From contig JANHCV010000011.1 of the NCBI GenBank assembly GCA_025594325.1, positions 372,001 to 436,000 on the forward strand: a DNA stretch of 64,000 nucleotides. Direction: 5' to 3'. Numbering within the stretch: position 1 is the first letter of the stretch; every line of letters starts with the position of its first letter. Origin of the DNA: Blastocladiella emersonii ATCC 22665. Lineage: Eukaryota > Blastocladiomycota > Blastocladiomycetes > Blastocladiales > Blastocladiaceae. The notes under the pieces are model-generated. The model had not been told where the DNA came from and searched no databases. It saw nothing but the letters and a program-made list of their open reading frames with translations. The position numbers and the translations under genes are program-made. Positions 20,201 to 33,188 of this stretch are shown here, piece after piece.

Positions 20201-20297
20201 TCTTGGTGCGGGCCAGGATGGCGTCGGCGAGGTTCCGCGGCAGCGCCACGAAGCCGTCGCCGCGGCGCGTGTGCCGCACGGTGAGGGACGTTGACAT
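17205..20297 (-). CDS. PEX1: Peroxin-1, AAA+ ATPase of the peroxisomal export motor
   Basis: 1010 aa, exons 20297-18525 and 18464-17205. With PEX6 it forms the hexamer that pulls the PEX5 import receptor out of the peroxisome membrane. The N-domain has FVALP, EIDAAFGSAIGL and related conserved pieces. D1 (Walker A GAAGTGKS, about residue 443) has VVLDNAS where an active Walker B needs DE, matching the known weak D1 of PEX1. D2 is complete: GYPGCGKT (about 711), VLFFDEFEAIAP, then the arginine-finger region LRPGRLDK. The intron 18524-18465 (donor GTGCGC, acceptor TATAG) rejoins ERLE with ILSALVDDE, as in other PEX1 proteins (EILCNVI). A different donor/acceptor pair (18513/18457) also keeps frame but loses this alignment. 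The C-terminal tail is acidic/polar. Confidence 0.95.
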
Positions 20298-20534
20298 GAT
20301 GATTCGTTACGTTGCTTTGGGGGAGAGCGGGAGCTCGAGAGCGCCGAAACGGTCGGCCCGGTCGGCGCGCGCGTCGCCCTTGCGGGTGCATCACTCCACG
20401 TGGGCGATCGGCGACTCTGCACTTTTCACCTCGCGCTCGCGACTACGCCACCTCCGGCCTTGAACATTCAACCTCCAACCCTGAGCAAATCTCGCACATG
20501 AATCTCTGCCACCACTGCATGCATCAACCGTAGA

Positions 20535-21842
20535 ATGTTCCTGATCATCCTGTGCCTGCTCGTCCTCGGGTACCTGTCGTACGCGTCGAACCAGACCGTC
20601 TCGCGCGAGTCGTTCAAGGCGTACTGGGTCGCGCAGCGCCAGCGGCACGCCGACGCCTCGGGCTCGCTCATGGCCTCGCTCGTCCACAAGGTCCTGCCCG
20701 GCCGCGTCCCGCGCTTCGTCCTCAACGACTTTCTCGTCTGCTCGGTCGTCACCCTCGAGGGGTCTGGCGACATGTACGTGTGCTGGCTCGGCTCCTGGCT
20801 CGCCCTGAGCACCTCGCCCGTCCCCGCCGACGGATCTGCGGGTGGGAGTAGCCGGCCCGCGTCCGTCCTCTCGCGCCGCTCCAACCGCGGTGAAGACCTC
20901 GCGGAAGCCATCGACGCCCGCGCCCAGGCCGCGCTCGACCGCGCGAACTCTGCCAAGAAGGCGCGCAACTGTACGTTCGCACGGTACTTCATCACGCCCG
21001 ACCCACACTGACCCGCAATCCCCTAGACACGGATGCCGCGCACGCCTACACCGAGGCCGGCCAGCAGTACGCGAAGATTGCGCGGAGCGACATGGGCGCG
21101 GCGCTCGACGCGGCCACCGCGTACCACCAGGCCGCCAACGCGTGGCAGCATCCGTCCATCAACGACCCCGCGCGCCGCGCCAACTGCCTGCGCGCCGCGC
21201 TCGACGTGCTCGACCGGGCGCCCTCCATCTCCGCGGGCTCGGGGTCCGACTCGGCCGTTCTGTCCCGCCGCACGCGCCTGACCGAAGCCCTCGCCGAGAC
21301 GTACCGGAATGCGGGCGACCCGCGCCGCGCGCTCGCCGCGTACCTCGCCCTGCCGCCACCCGTCCCGCGTGCCGTTGCGGCGCACGTCGCGGACCTGTAC
21401 GCGGCCACGGGCGACTTCTCGGGGGCCTACATTGCGTTCCGCGACCTGCTAAAGCAGTGCGACGGCATGCCCGACTACGCGTTCCGCGCCGGCGAGTTTG
21501 CCCTCAGCATGATCCTGTGCGGGCTCGTCACGCGCCAGTACTCGTTCCTCGGGTCGGCGCTCGAGGACGCGGACGCGCAGTCGGCCGCCTGGGCCAACTC
21601 GCGCGAGCGATCGTTCCTCGACGTACATCTCTCCTCCGAGGCATCTTGTGGTTCTTTTCCTCACCCCGCATCGCGACTCCGTGTAGAAACTCGAGCGCTT
21701 CATCGACAACGACGACATTCCCGCCATCGACCGCCACCTCGACAGCTGGCACGCCATGCTCGACGGCTGGCGCATCGGCGTGCTCCGCGGCTGGATCATG
21801 ACGTCGCGCGCTCAGATCGACGCGCGCCGCCACTTCAACTAG
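20535..21842 (+). CDS. Membrane-anchored SNAP-like TPR protein with DUF4359-like N-terminus
   Basis: 395 aa from exons 20535-20970, 21027-21622 and 21687-21842. Residues 1-20 are one hydrophobic helix (MFLIILCLLVLGYLSYAS). Residues to about 95 resemble DUF4359 proteins (a small membrane-proximal beta domain: RFVLNDFLVCSVVTLEG, then YVCWLGSWLAL). After a Ser/Arg-rich linker the rest follows the alpha/gamma-SNAP layout: NSAKKARNYTDAAHAYTEAG, DMGAALDAATAYHQAANAW, then the C-terminal SRERSFLDKLERFIDNDD and LDSWHAMLDGWRIGVL, which aligns with the SNAP end that stimulates NSF. Role in SNARE recycling is inference. No ATG separates the two parts, so the fusion is read directly from one frame. Divergent from PEX1 with 237 bp between starts. 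Confidence 0.65.
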
Positions 21843-22205
21843 GTAGACTCGCGCTGTGTAATGTATCACGATACCCGTTTTTGAACCTTGCACGCCCGTT
21901 TCGCGGGAAACGGGTGATCGGAGGCTTCGACCCTGAGAGGACTCTGCGACGCAAAAGTGCCGCCCCTGGTCATTAGAGAGCAGCTTTGCTTCATTGGTCG
22001 AGCCAGCAGCACCGCAGAAGCGGGCCCAACCCTGCTGAGAAGACGCGCCGCGCCACTCAGCCGACTCTGTTTACGCCGCACGTGACGCGTTGCCGTGCAC
22101 TCTGAAAGCTCAACTCGAATCGCGCCTCTGTCTCTCGATCACTCTGCAAACGGGACGCTTGCCTGCGACAAGATCCTGCCCCCACTTTGTGCAACGCATC
22201 ACTCC
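21843..22205 (+). other. Intergenic region upstream of TRM6
   Basis: About 360 bp. The beginning has AT-rich GTGTAATGTATCACG after the SNAP-like stop, probably part of its 3' end. The rest is promoter of TRM6. No gene is seen. Confidence 0.4.
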
Positions 22206-23898
22206 ATGACAGACCAGGCCGCCCCCGTCGTTGCGGCGCCCACCTCGCCCGCGGTGTTGTCCGCGGAGCCCGCCGTCGAGGCGCCCGCGCCGGCCCCGGC
22301 CCGCGAGTACAACTCGCCCAAGATCCAGGACGGCGACTACCTCCTGCTCGTGCTGCCGTCCGAGAACAAGCGGCTGGTTCAGATCAAGGCCAACGAGTAC
22401 GGACTAGGCGCCGTGCCGCGGGCGGCCATGGAGCCTGACCCCTTGCGTGCCGTCTTCTAGGACCATTGAGCTCGGCAAGTTCGGCCGGTTCGAGTCCAAC
22501 GCGCTGATCGGTCGTCTGTACAACGTGACGTACAGCATCGGCGCCAACGGGGCGCTGGCGGAGAGCTCGCGGCGGACCAACGACGCGGCGTTCGAGATGG
22601 TCGTCGACGTGCCCGAGAACAACAACCGCGAGATCTACGACGACAACGCCAACCAAAAGCTGACGAACCAGGACATTGAGGCGCTGCGCGCCGAGAAGAC
22701 GGGCGACGACCTCATCAACGCCATCATCTCCAACCACACGGATTTCGACAAGAAGACCGAGTTCTCCAAGGCAAAGTACATCAAGAAGAAGCGCGAAAAG
22801 TTCCTCCGCCAGTTCACGCCCACCAAGATCGACGCGGCCACGCTGTGCGAGTACCACTTTGAGAAGAACCCGTTCAAGATCAAGGAGATGCGCCTCGATA
22901 TCCTCGCCCTGCTCCTGTCGAGCGCCAACATCCGCCCGCACGCCCGCGTCCTCGTCTTTGACGACACCCTCGGCATGCTGACCGCTGCGATCCTCGAGCG
23001 CATGGGCGGCATGGGCCAGGTCGTCGCCCTCCACGAGACGCTGTCGCAGAACCTCAACACGATCCGCTGCATGAACTTTTCGCCCGAGATCCTCGACTCG
23101 TACGTCACCGTGCCCCTGTCGCGCGCGTTCCCGCTCGAGTCGGAGAGTACGTTTTCGTGGTCGTGGGGCGGATGGTGCCCTGGTCGCTGACACTTGCCCT
23201 CGTCGTGTGTAGTGGAGGCGTGGGAGGCCGAGGCCGACAAGGCCGAGCTCCGCGGCAAGCCGACGTACCGCGAGCTGCGCAACCTGGTCCTCGCTGGCGG
23301 GTTTGACGCGTACGTTCGCTTCGATTTCGCTTCGATTGACCATACCCGCGTCACCCTCGCTGACCCACCACCGTGTAGCCTCGTGATCGCGACGAGCCTG
23401 GAGCCGCAGTCCGTGTTCAACCTGCTATCGCCGTACGTGGCGACGTCGCGCCCGATCGTGGTCTACCACACGGCGTCCAACGTGCTCGTCCCGCTGTACC
23501 AGCAGCTGCGCGAGTCGCCCGAGTACATCATGGCCAACCTGCTCACGACGTGGACGCGGCCGTACCAGGTCCTCCCGCAGCGCACCCACCCCGTCATGAA
23601 CATGTCGGGCCACGGCGGCGCCCTCGTCACCGCCATCAAGGTCGGCGCAGAGACCCTCAAGTCGTCCATGAACAAGGACGACCTCAAGCGTGTCGCCAAG
23701 GTCGGACGCACCAAGCAGCCTATCGGCAAGAAGCGGCCCGCGAGCACCACGCCGTCGGACGCGCCTGTCGGTGAGGATGAGGCGTCCAAGCGCGCACGCG
23801 TCGACTCGCCCGCGACGTCCGAGGACGCGTCCACGTCTACTCCGTCCGCGGTGTCCGCGCCCGCGAATGTGGAGATGGCTGACGCCGAGCAGGCGTAG
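22206..23898 (+). CDS. TRM6: tRNA (adenine-58-N1)-methyltransferase non-catalytic subunit
   Basis: 497 aa, exons 22206-22396, 22461-23146, 23213-23309 and 23379-23898. TRM6 (yeast Gcd10) pairs with TRM61 to make m1A58 in tRNAs. The conserved family core is plain: DGDYLLLVLPSENKRLVQIK, NQKLTNQDIEALRAEKTG, HTDFDKKTEFSKAKYIKKK, then the Rossmann-like domain (HARVLVFDDTLGMLTAAILERMGG). TRM6 lacks the SAM motif, as expected here. The C-terminal part has LVIATSLEP and the YQVLPQRTHPVMNMSG block. A basic and Ser/Thr-rich tail ends the protein. All three introns (64, 66 and 69 nt) start GTACG and end TAG. Convergent with DCP1. Confidence 0.95.
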
Positions 23899-24056
23899 AC
23901 TGACGGTTTTTGTTTTCATCTATACATGGTAGCTCACGATACGATAGAACCTTTCGCAAGAAGCCTCTGCGGCACACACTCATGTATTCCGGCACTCTCG
24001 CCAACGAGACACACACGAGCCGCCGCGCACCACCTACGACCCGCATCGTACCCTCG

Positions 24057-25507
24057 TCACGTCGACGGCGGCGGCATCATCCCCATCCGCATCTGCGGCG
24101 GCGGCGGCAACCCGCGTCTGCCAGGCGGGCCGACCATCCCGGGGATGGGCCCCGGCGGCGGGGCCATGGGCATCGAGAACGGCGGCGGGACGACGCCCGG
24201 CGCAGGGAACATTCCCCCGTGCGCGTGCGGCGGCGGGAACATCCCGCCAAATCCTGCTGCTGCGCCGGGCGGGACGAACCCGGGGACCGCGCCAGACATG
24301 GCGCCAGGCATGGCGCCGGGTGGCGGGATCATCCCCATGGCGGGCGACCCCGCCGTCAGGTGCGCGAGGTACGCGGCGTAGAGGGCGTCGAGGAAGTGCG
24401 GGTCGTGGGTGACGCGGAACACGAGCGCGTCACGGACCGCGTCGCGCGAGGGCAGGCCCGGCGGGAGCGCGGACCCGGCCAGCGGGAACGCGGCGGTGGC
24501 GAGGCGCATGGGGTCGACGACGGCGGGCGCGGGGGCGGCGGGCGCGGTGGGAGGCGCGTCGGGCGCAGTGGAGGAGGCCGAGGCGAGGGACGAGGGCGAC
24601 GAGAGCGGCGCGGGCGCGGGTGCAGGCGCTGCGGGTGCGTCGACCGAGAGTTTGCCGAGCAGGCGGCCGAGGTCGCCGTCGACAGCGGGCGCGGCAGCGG
24701 CAGAAGGAGTAGGTGTCGTGGATTCGACAGAGGACGAGGACGACTGCTGGACGCGCTTGAGCAGGCCCATGAGGTCGTTCTGCGCCGTGGCAAGGAACGC
24801 GGACTTGTCGCCGTCGTCGCGACCCGCGGGCAGGGCCTGCGCCTGCGCCTGCTCCTCCTCGAGCTTGCGCAGCGTGGCCGAGTCGGTCGTCTCCTTCTGG
24901 CAGAGACTGGACACGCGCAAAGTGAGCCCGAGAGAACCGCCATCGGCGAGACGGGTCAAACGTACTCGGTGACGAGGCCGTGGAAACGCTCGCGGTCCTT
25001 GTCCTCGTAGAACCAGAGCCCCATGATCTGGGCGTCGCTGTTCTGGAACAGCAGGTAGCCGCCGTTGACCTTGAAGGCGAGGTCGCGGGTGAGCGGCAGC
25101 GTGTAGTTGGTGGTGCTGAGGCGGTTCATGATGAAGAGGCCGTGCGACGGCGCCGCCGACCGCGCGAACAGGAACATGGTGCCCTCGGTGCCGACCTTGT
25201 TCTACACCCGGACGGAGGGCGTTAGTGGGCCCTTCCAGCGCAGGGGAGCAAGCGGTGCGCGTACCCATCGCGCGTTCTCGTAGCAGTACAGCACGACCTG
25301 CGGCGTCGAGTCGACAATGTGGGTGACGAGCGGGTCCTTTCGCCGCAGCACGTTGAGGTTGGCCTGCAGGCGAATGTCCTCCTTGGAGAGGCCGGCGGCG
25401 GCGGCGCCTGCTCCTGGGGCCGAGGCCGGGCGGCCAGCCGGGGCAGCGGCAGAGCGGGGCTTGGTGGCAGCGCTGGCGCCGTTGCTTCCTTTTCTCTTGT
25501 TCGTCAT
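24057..25507 (-). CDS. DCP1: mRNA-decapping enzyme subunit 1
   Basis: 442 aa, exons 25507-25265, 25201-24966 and 24906-24057. DCP1 activates the DCP2 decapping enzyme in cytoplasmic 5'-3' mRNA decay. The EVH1 domain fills residues about 40-160: LNVLRRKDPLVTHIVDSTPQ, VVLYCYENARW, then after intron 1 NKVGTEGTMFLFAR, IMNRLSTTNYTLPL, and IMGLWFYEDKDRERF. After intron 2 comes a helix (TDSATLRKLEEEQAQA) and a trimerisation-like segment, DLMGLLKRVQQS. The last 180 residues are Ala/Pro-rich and end in Pro/Gly/Met repeats (PPPGAMPGAMSGAVPGFVPP). The DCP1 order is convincing. ATG 25507 is the first in frame. Convergent with TRM6 and divergent from CMC2 (256 bp). Confidence 0.93.
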
Positions 25508-25763
25508 GGTGTTGATACGTAGCAGCTGCGTGAGCGGGCAAGGAGCGAGAGCAGAGACGCGTTGGGCGCGGCCCTGATGAGGCAGCCTCGCTGCGGCCGG
25601 GCGGACCCGGGTGGCGCAACTCGCGCGAGAGGATCGACGGCGCGCCCACCTGACGCGGCCAGCCCGAGCCACCTCGGCCGATCGCGGCAACCTTGCCTCG
25701 CGCTGCTCTGTTGACGATCCCTTCTCCTCTCCCTCTCTGCTACCCGCAAACCACGTAACTGCA

Positions 25764-26074
25764 ATGCATCCGACGCTCGAGAACCCGCACCTGGTGACCT
25801 GCCAGCAGATCATCCACGCGCTCAACGAGTGCCACGTCAACTCGGGGTGGAAAAAGTACCTCGGCGCGTGCAACGACCTCAAGCACAAGCTCAACGACTG
25901 CCTGACCGAGGACGTACGTCGTCTGCCCTCACTTGCGTGGGTCGTGTCGCGGAGCACTCACGTACCGAGCACCCGCGCCCGCAGTACGTGCAACGCCGCG
26001 CCGTCAACGCGGCCGAGGCCAAGGCGCGCCGCGAGAAGGCCAAGCAGGTGTGGAGCGACCTCGAGCTCAAGTAA
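25764..26074 (+). CDS. CMC2: COX assembly mitochondrial protein 2 (twin CX9C)
   Basis: 79-aa protein of the mitochondrial intermembrane space, exons 25764-25913 and 25985-26074. It is involved in cytochrome c oxidase assembly and uses the MIA40 import route. Starts MHPTLENPHLVTC as in the animal protein (also 79 aa). Both CX9C motifs are exact: C-QQIIHALNE-C and C-NDLKHKLND-C. The intron (71 nt, GTACG...GCAG) lies just after the second motif. A TGTATATA element lies 30 nt past the stop (26104-26111), matching the consensus bound by PUF-family proteins. The DCP1 start is 256 bp away on the other strand. Confidence 0.93.
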
Positions 26075-26103
26075 TCGATCACCCGGTGATGTTCCCCCGC
26101 AAG

Positions 26104-26111
26104 TGTATATA
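26104..26111 (+). promoter_or_regulatory. PUF-type 3'-UTR element TGTATATA
   Basis: UGUAUAUA fits the PUF-family consensus UGUANAUA. It sits 30 nt after the CMC2 stop codon. In yeast, Puf3 binds this motif in mRNAs for mitochondrial proteins. It may also serve as an AU-rich polyadenylation signal, so the function is inferred. Confidence 0.35.
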
Positions 26112-26196
26112 GGCTATTCGTTTTCATTCGTCCATCCGCAGCGGGATGGGGAGGGTGGGGTAGTAGTGGACAGACAGCAACTTCATCAGCAACGAC

Positions 26197-27738
26197 TCAC
26201 GGCAGCTTCTCGAGCGCGTCGCTCAGCGTGTACAGCTCGCTGCGCAGCGACTGCGCGAGGCGGACGAGCTTCTCCTTGGTGTCGAGCACCTCGATCGTCT
26301 CGGTGACCGCGTTGTACCGCACCGAGAAGGGCCGCTTGAGGCCCGCCGCGTACTCGCGCACCTTGTCCTTGGCGTCGCGGAAGCTCTCGGCGACGTAGTA
26401 GACGGGCTGGAACTCGCAGATCGGGTACTCGGTGACGGCGGCGCGCGCCGGGTCGAACGGGCGCAGCTCGGGCTTGCCCGACACGCAGTACTCGAGCTCG
26501 CCGATCGACGACAGCAGGCCCGCGCCGTACGCCTTGAGGGCGTCGCCCTCCTTGCACATGCCGTACTCGACCGTGAACCAGTACACGGTGGCGAGCTTCT
26601 TGATGTCGGCGTCGCTCGCGCCAATCGACGCCATGCCGATCTGCTGCGAGAACTCGGCGAAATCCGGGTCCGCGAACAGCGGCACGTGGCCCAGCAGCTC
26701 GTGGCAGATGTCGGGCTCGGGCGTGTAGTAGGGCTTGGAGTGGTGCCGGATGTACTGCGTGCCGTAGAAGACGCGAAACGCGAGCGCGTTCAGGAAATCG
26801 CGGGACGACAGCAGGCCCATGACGGGGCGGATCGTGAACCCGGTGCACTCCTTGAGGAACTTGGAGATATCGGCCTGCTGCGGGATGTTGTCGCGCGCGT
26901 ACCCGCAGTTCTTCTCGAGCAGCCGGAAAATGTACTGGTGCTCGCGGCACGCGTGCGTCGCGTACAGCGCCGTCAGCTGGTCGTACACGAGCCCCCACGT
27001 CTTGACCTCGTCGGTCGTGTACTCGACGTGCGGCAGCGGCATCCCCGTGCGGTACGCGGCCGCGTTGGCCGTGATGCGCGCGCGCCGCTCGCGGTACGCC
27101 GCGTCCGTGAACCCCGGGTGGTCCGCGTCCAGCTCGGCCCCGAAACTCAGCACCTTGCTCGAGAACGAGTCGAGGTCCGTCAGCTTGCGCGGGAACCACG
27201 GCATCGCGTCCGTCGCCCCCGTGTTGCTCGCGACGCGCACCACGCGCGCTGGACCCGTCGTCGACAGGTGCGCCACGACGCGGTCGATCTGCGCCTGGTC
27301 GGCGGCGTCGAAATCCACGAAAAAGTCGTAGTCCCACTCCTTGGTCTTGGACGGGCGCGACTCGATGCGCGTCAGCGAGATGCCCAGGTCGGTCGCCAGG
27401 ATCCGCAGCACCTCGTCCAGCGTCCCGACGCCGTCCTCGATCGAGAACAGCAGCGTCGTCCGCTTCGGCTCGCACGACGACGTGATGGGCGATGTCACGG
27501 GCGGCGGCGCGTTGGTGCTCGCGGCCGACGCGGCAACGGCTGCCGACTTGAGGTCCTTGGGCGCGGCGGCAGCGGGCTTGGGCGCGGCAGGCGCCTTGGC
27601 AGCAGCGGCCGTCGCGAGCCAGCGCTGGGCCGCGGTGGCGGCGGCAGGAGCGGCAAGCGGGCGCGGCGCGAGGGCGGTGGCGGTGGAGCGCGCCGCTGCA
27701 GCGCAGAAGAGCGGCGCCGTCGAGCGCGCGAACATCAT
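26197..27738 (-). CDS. PAH: Phenylalanine 4-hydroxylase (aromatic amino acid hydroxylase)
   Basis: 513-aa single-exon pterin- and iron-dependent hydroxylase. An N-terminal Ala/Arg-rich, acid-free leader of about 60 residues looks like a mitochondrial presequence. An ACT regulatory domain follows (TLLFSIEDGVGTLDEVLRIL, with the IESRPS motif). The catalytic domain contains CTGFTIRPVMGLLSSRDFLN, PDICHELLGHVPLFADPDFA (two His iron ligands) and VYWFTVEYGMCKE (Glu ligand), then a C-terminal tetramerisation helix. Overall order equals animal phenylalanine hydroxylase. Tyrosine or tryptophan hydroxylase activity cannot be excluded from sequence alone, but the ACT domain with GxGTL/IESRPS favours phenylalanine. 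This enzyme is missing from most well-studied fungi. ATG 27738 is the first of two adjacent Met codons. A TATA box sits 66-73 nt upstream. Confidence 0.93.
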   Translation of the reverse strand: MMFARSTAPLFCAAAARSTATALAPRPLAAPAAATAAQRWLATAAAAKAPAAPKPAAAAPKDLKSAAVAASAASTNAPPPVTSPITSSCEPKRTTLLFSIEDGVGTLDEVLRILATDLGISLTRIESRPSKTKEWDYDFFVDFDAADQAQIDRVVAHLSTTGPARVVRVASNTGATDAMPWFPRKLTDLDSFSSKVLSFGAELDADHPGFTDAAYRERRARITANAAAYRTGMPLPHVEYTTDEVKTWGLVYDQLTALYATHACREHQYIFRLLEKNCGYARDNIPQQADISKFLKECTGFTIRPVMGLLSSRDFLNALAFRVFYGTQYIRHHSKPYYTPEPDICHELLGHVPLFADPDFAEFSQQIGMASIGASDADIKKLATVYWFTVEYGMCKEGDALKAYGAGLLSSIGELEYCVSGKPELRPFDPARAAVTEYPICEFQPVYYVAESFRDAKDKVREYAAGLKRPFSVRYNAVTETIEVLDTKEKLVRLAQSLRSELYTLSDALEKLP

Positions 27739-28092
27739 GGTGTGTAGCTACGTTTTGCGTTGGATCGCAAGGGAGCGGAGAGGAGAGTGTAGTCGGGAGC
27801 GGATTTTATATACGCCGGCGACCCGACCCGGCTCCTCCCCAACGAGCAGCCCCATGACCCACGCGCGCCCCCGGATCCGGCCGCTCCGGTCATGTTCCTT
27901 GCACGGCCGAGCGTGTTGGCGGACTTCAGTGGCGCCAAAATTAGGTTCCCCGGTTGTCCCACGTCGCGTCGCGCGCCCCGCCACGCCGCCGGCCAACGGG
28001 GCCACCCAACTCGGCCGGAGAAACGGGGCCACGAAGTGAAGGGCATCTCTAACGTTTATGTCTGCGCCTCGCCGCGGCCATCAGTGATACGA
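27739..28092. other. Intergenic region upstream of phenylalanine hydroxylase
   Basis: 354 bp between the phenylalanine hydroxylase start (-) and the MRP stop (-). Beyond the TATA box it shows no further recognisable element and no gene. Confidence 0.4.
27804..27811 (-). promoter_or_regulatory. TATA box of the phenylalanine hydroxylase gene
   Basis: On the minus strand the sequence reads GCGTATATAAAATCC, a consensus TATA element in an otherwise GC-rich region, 66-73 nt before ATG 27738. It predicts a short 5' UTR. Confidence 0.6.
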
Positions 28093-32965
<4,873 letters not shown>

Positions 32966-33188
32966 CCGCGGCGTCTAGATCACTCACTCAGCGTTCGAGG
33001 ACAGAGGAGAGAGAGAGCGCCGATCCGCCCTCTTCCCGCCCAAGACGGCGGCGCCCAGGGCGGCGCCCGAGCTGTTGCATGCAGTTTCCATGGTTGTTGT
33101 GATGCAGAGCGAGGCTGCGTCGCCGCGAGAAGTTGGAGTATTTATTTACAAGGACGTCTGTGTATATTTCATCCGGTCCGGCGACTCG

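Noticed and set aside
17667-20294. 875-residue plus-strand frame opposite PEX1
   Set aside because: Composition is Arg/Gly/Asp/Val noise caused by high GC on the antisense strand; PEX1 is certain on the other strand.
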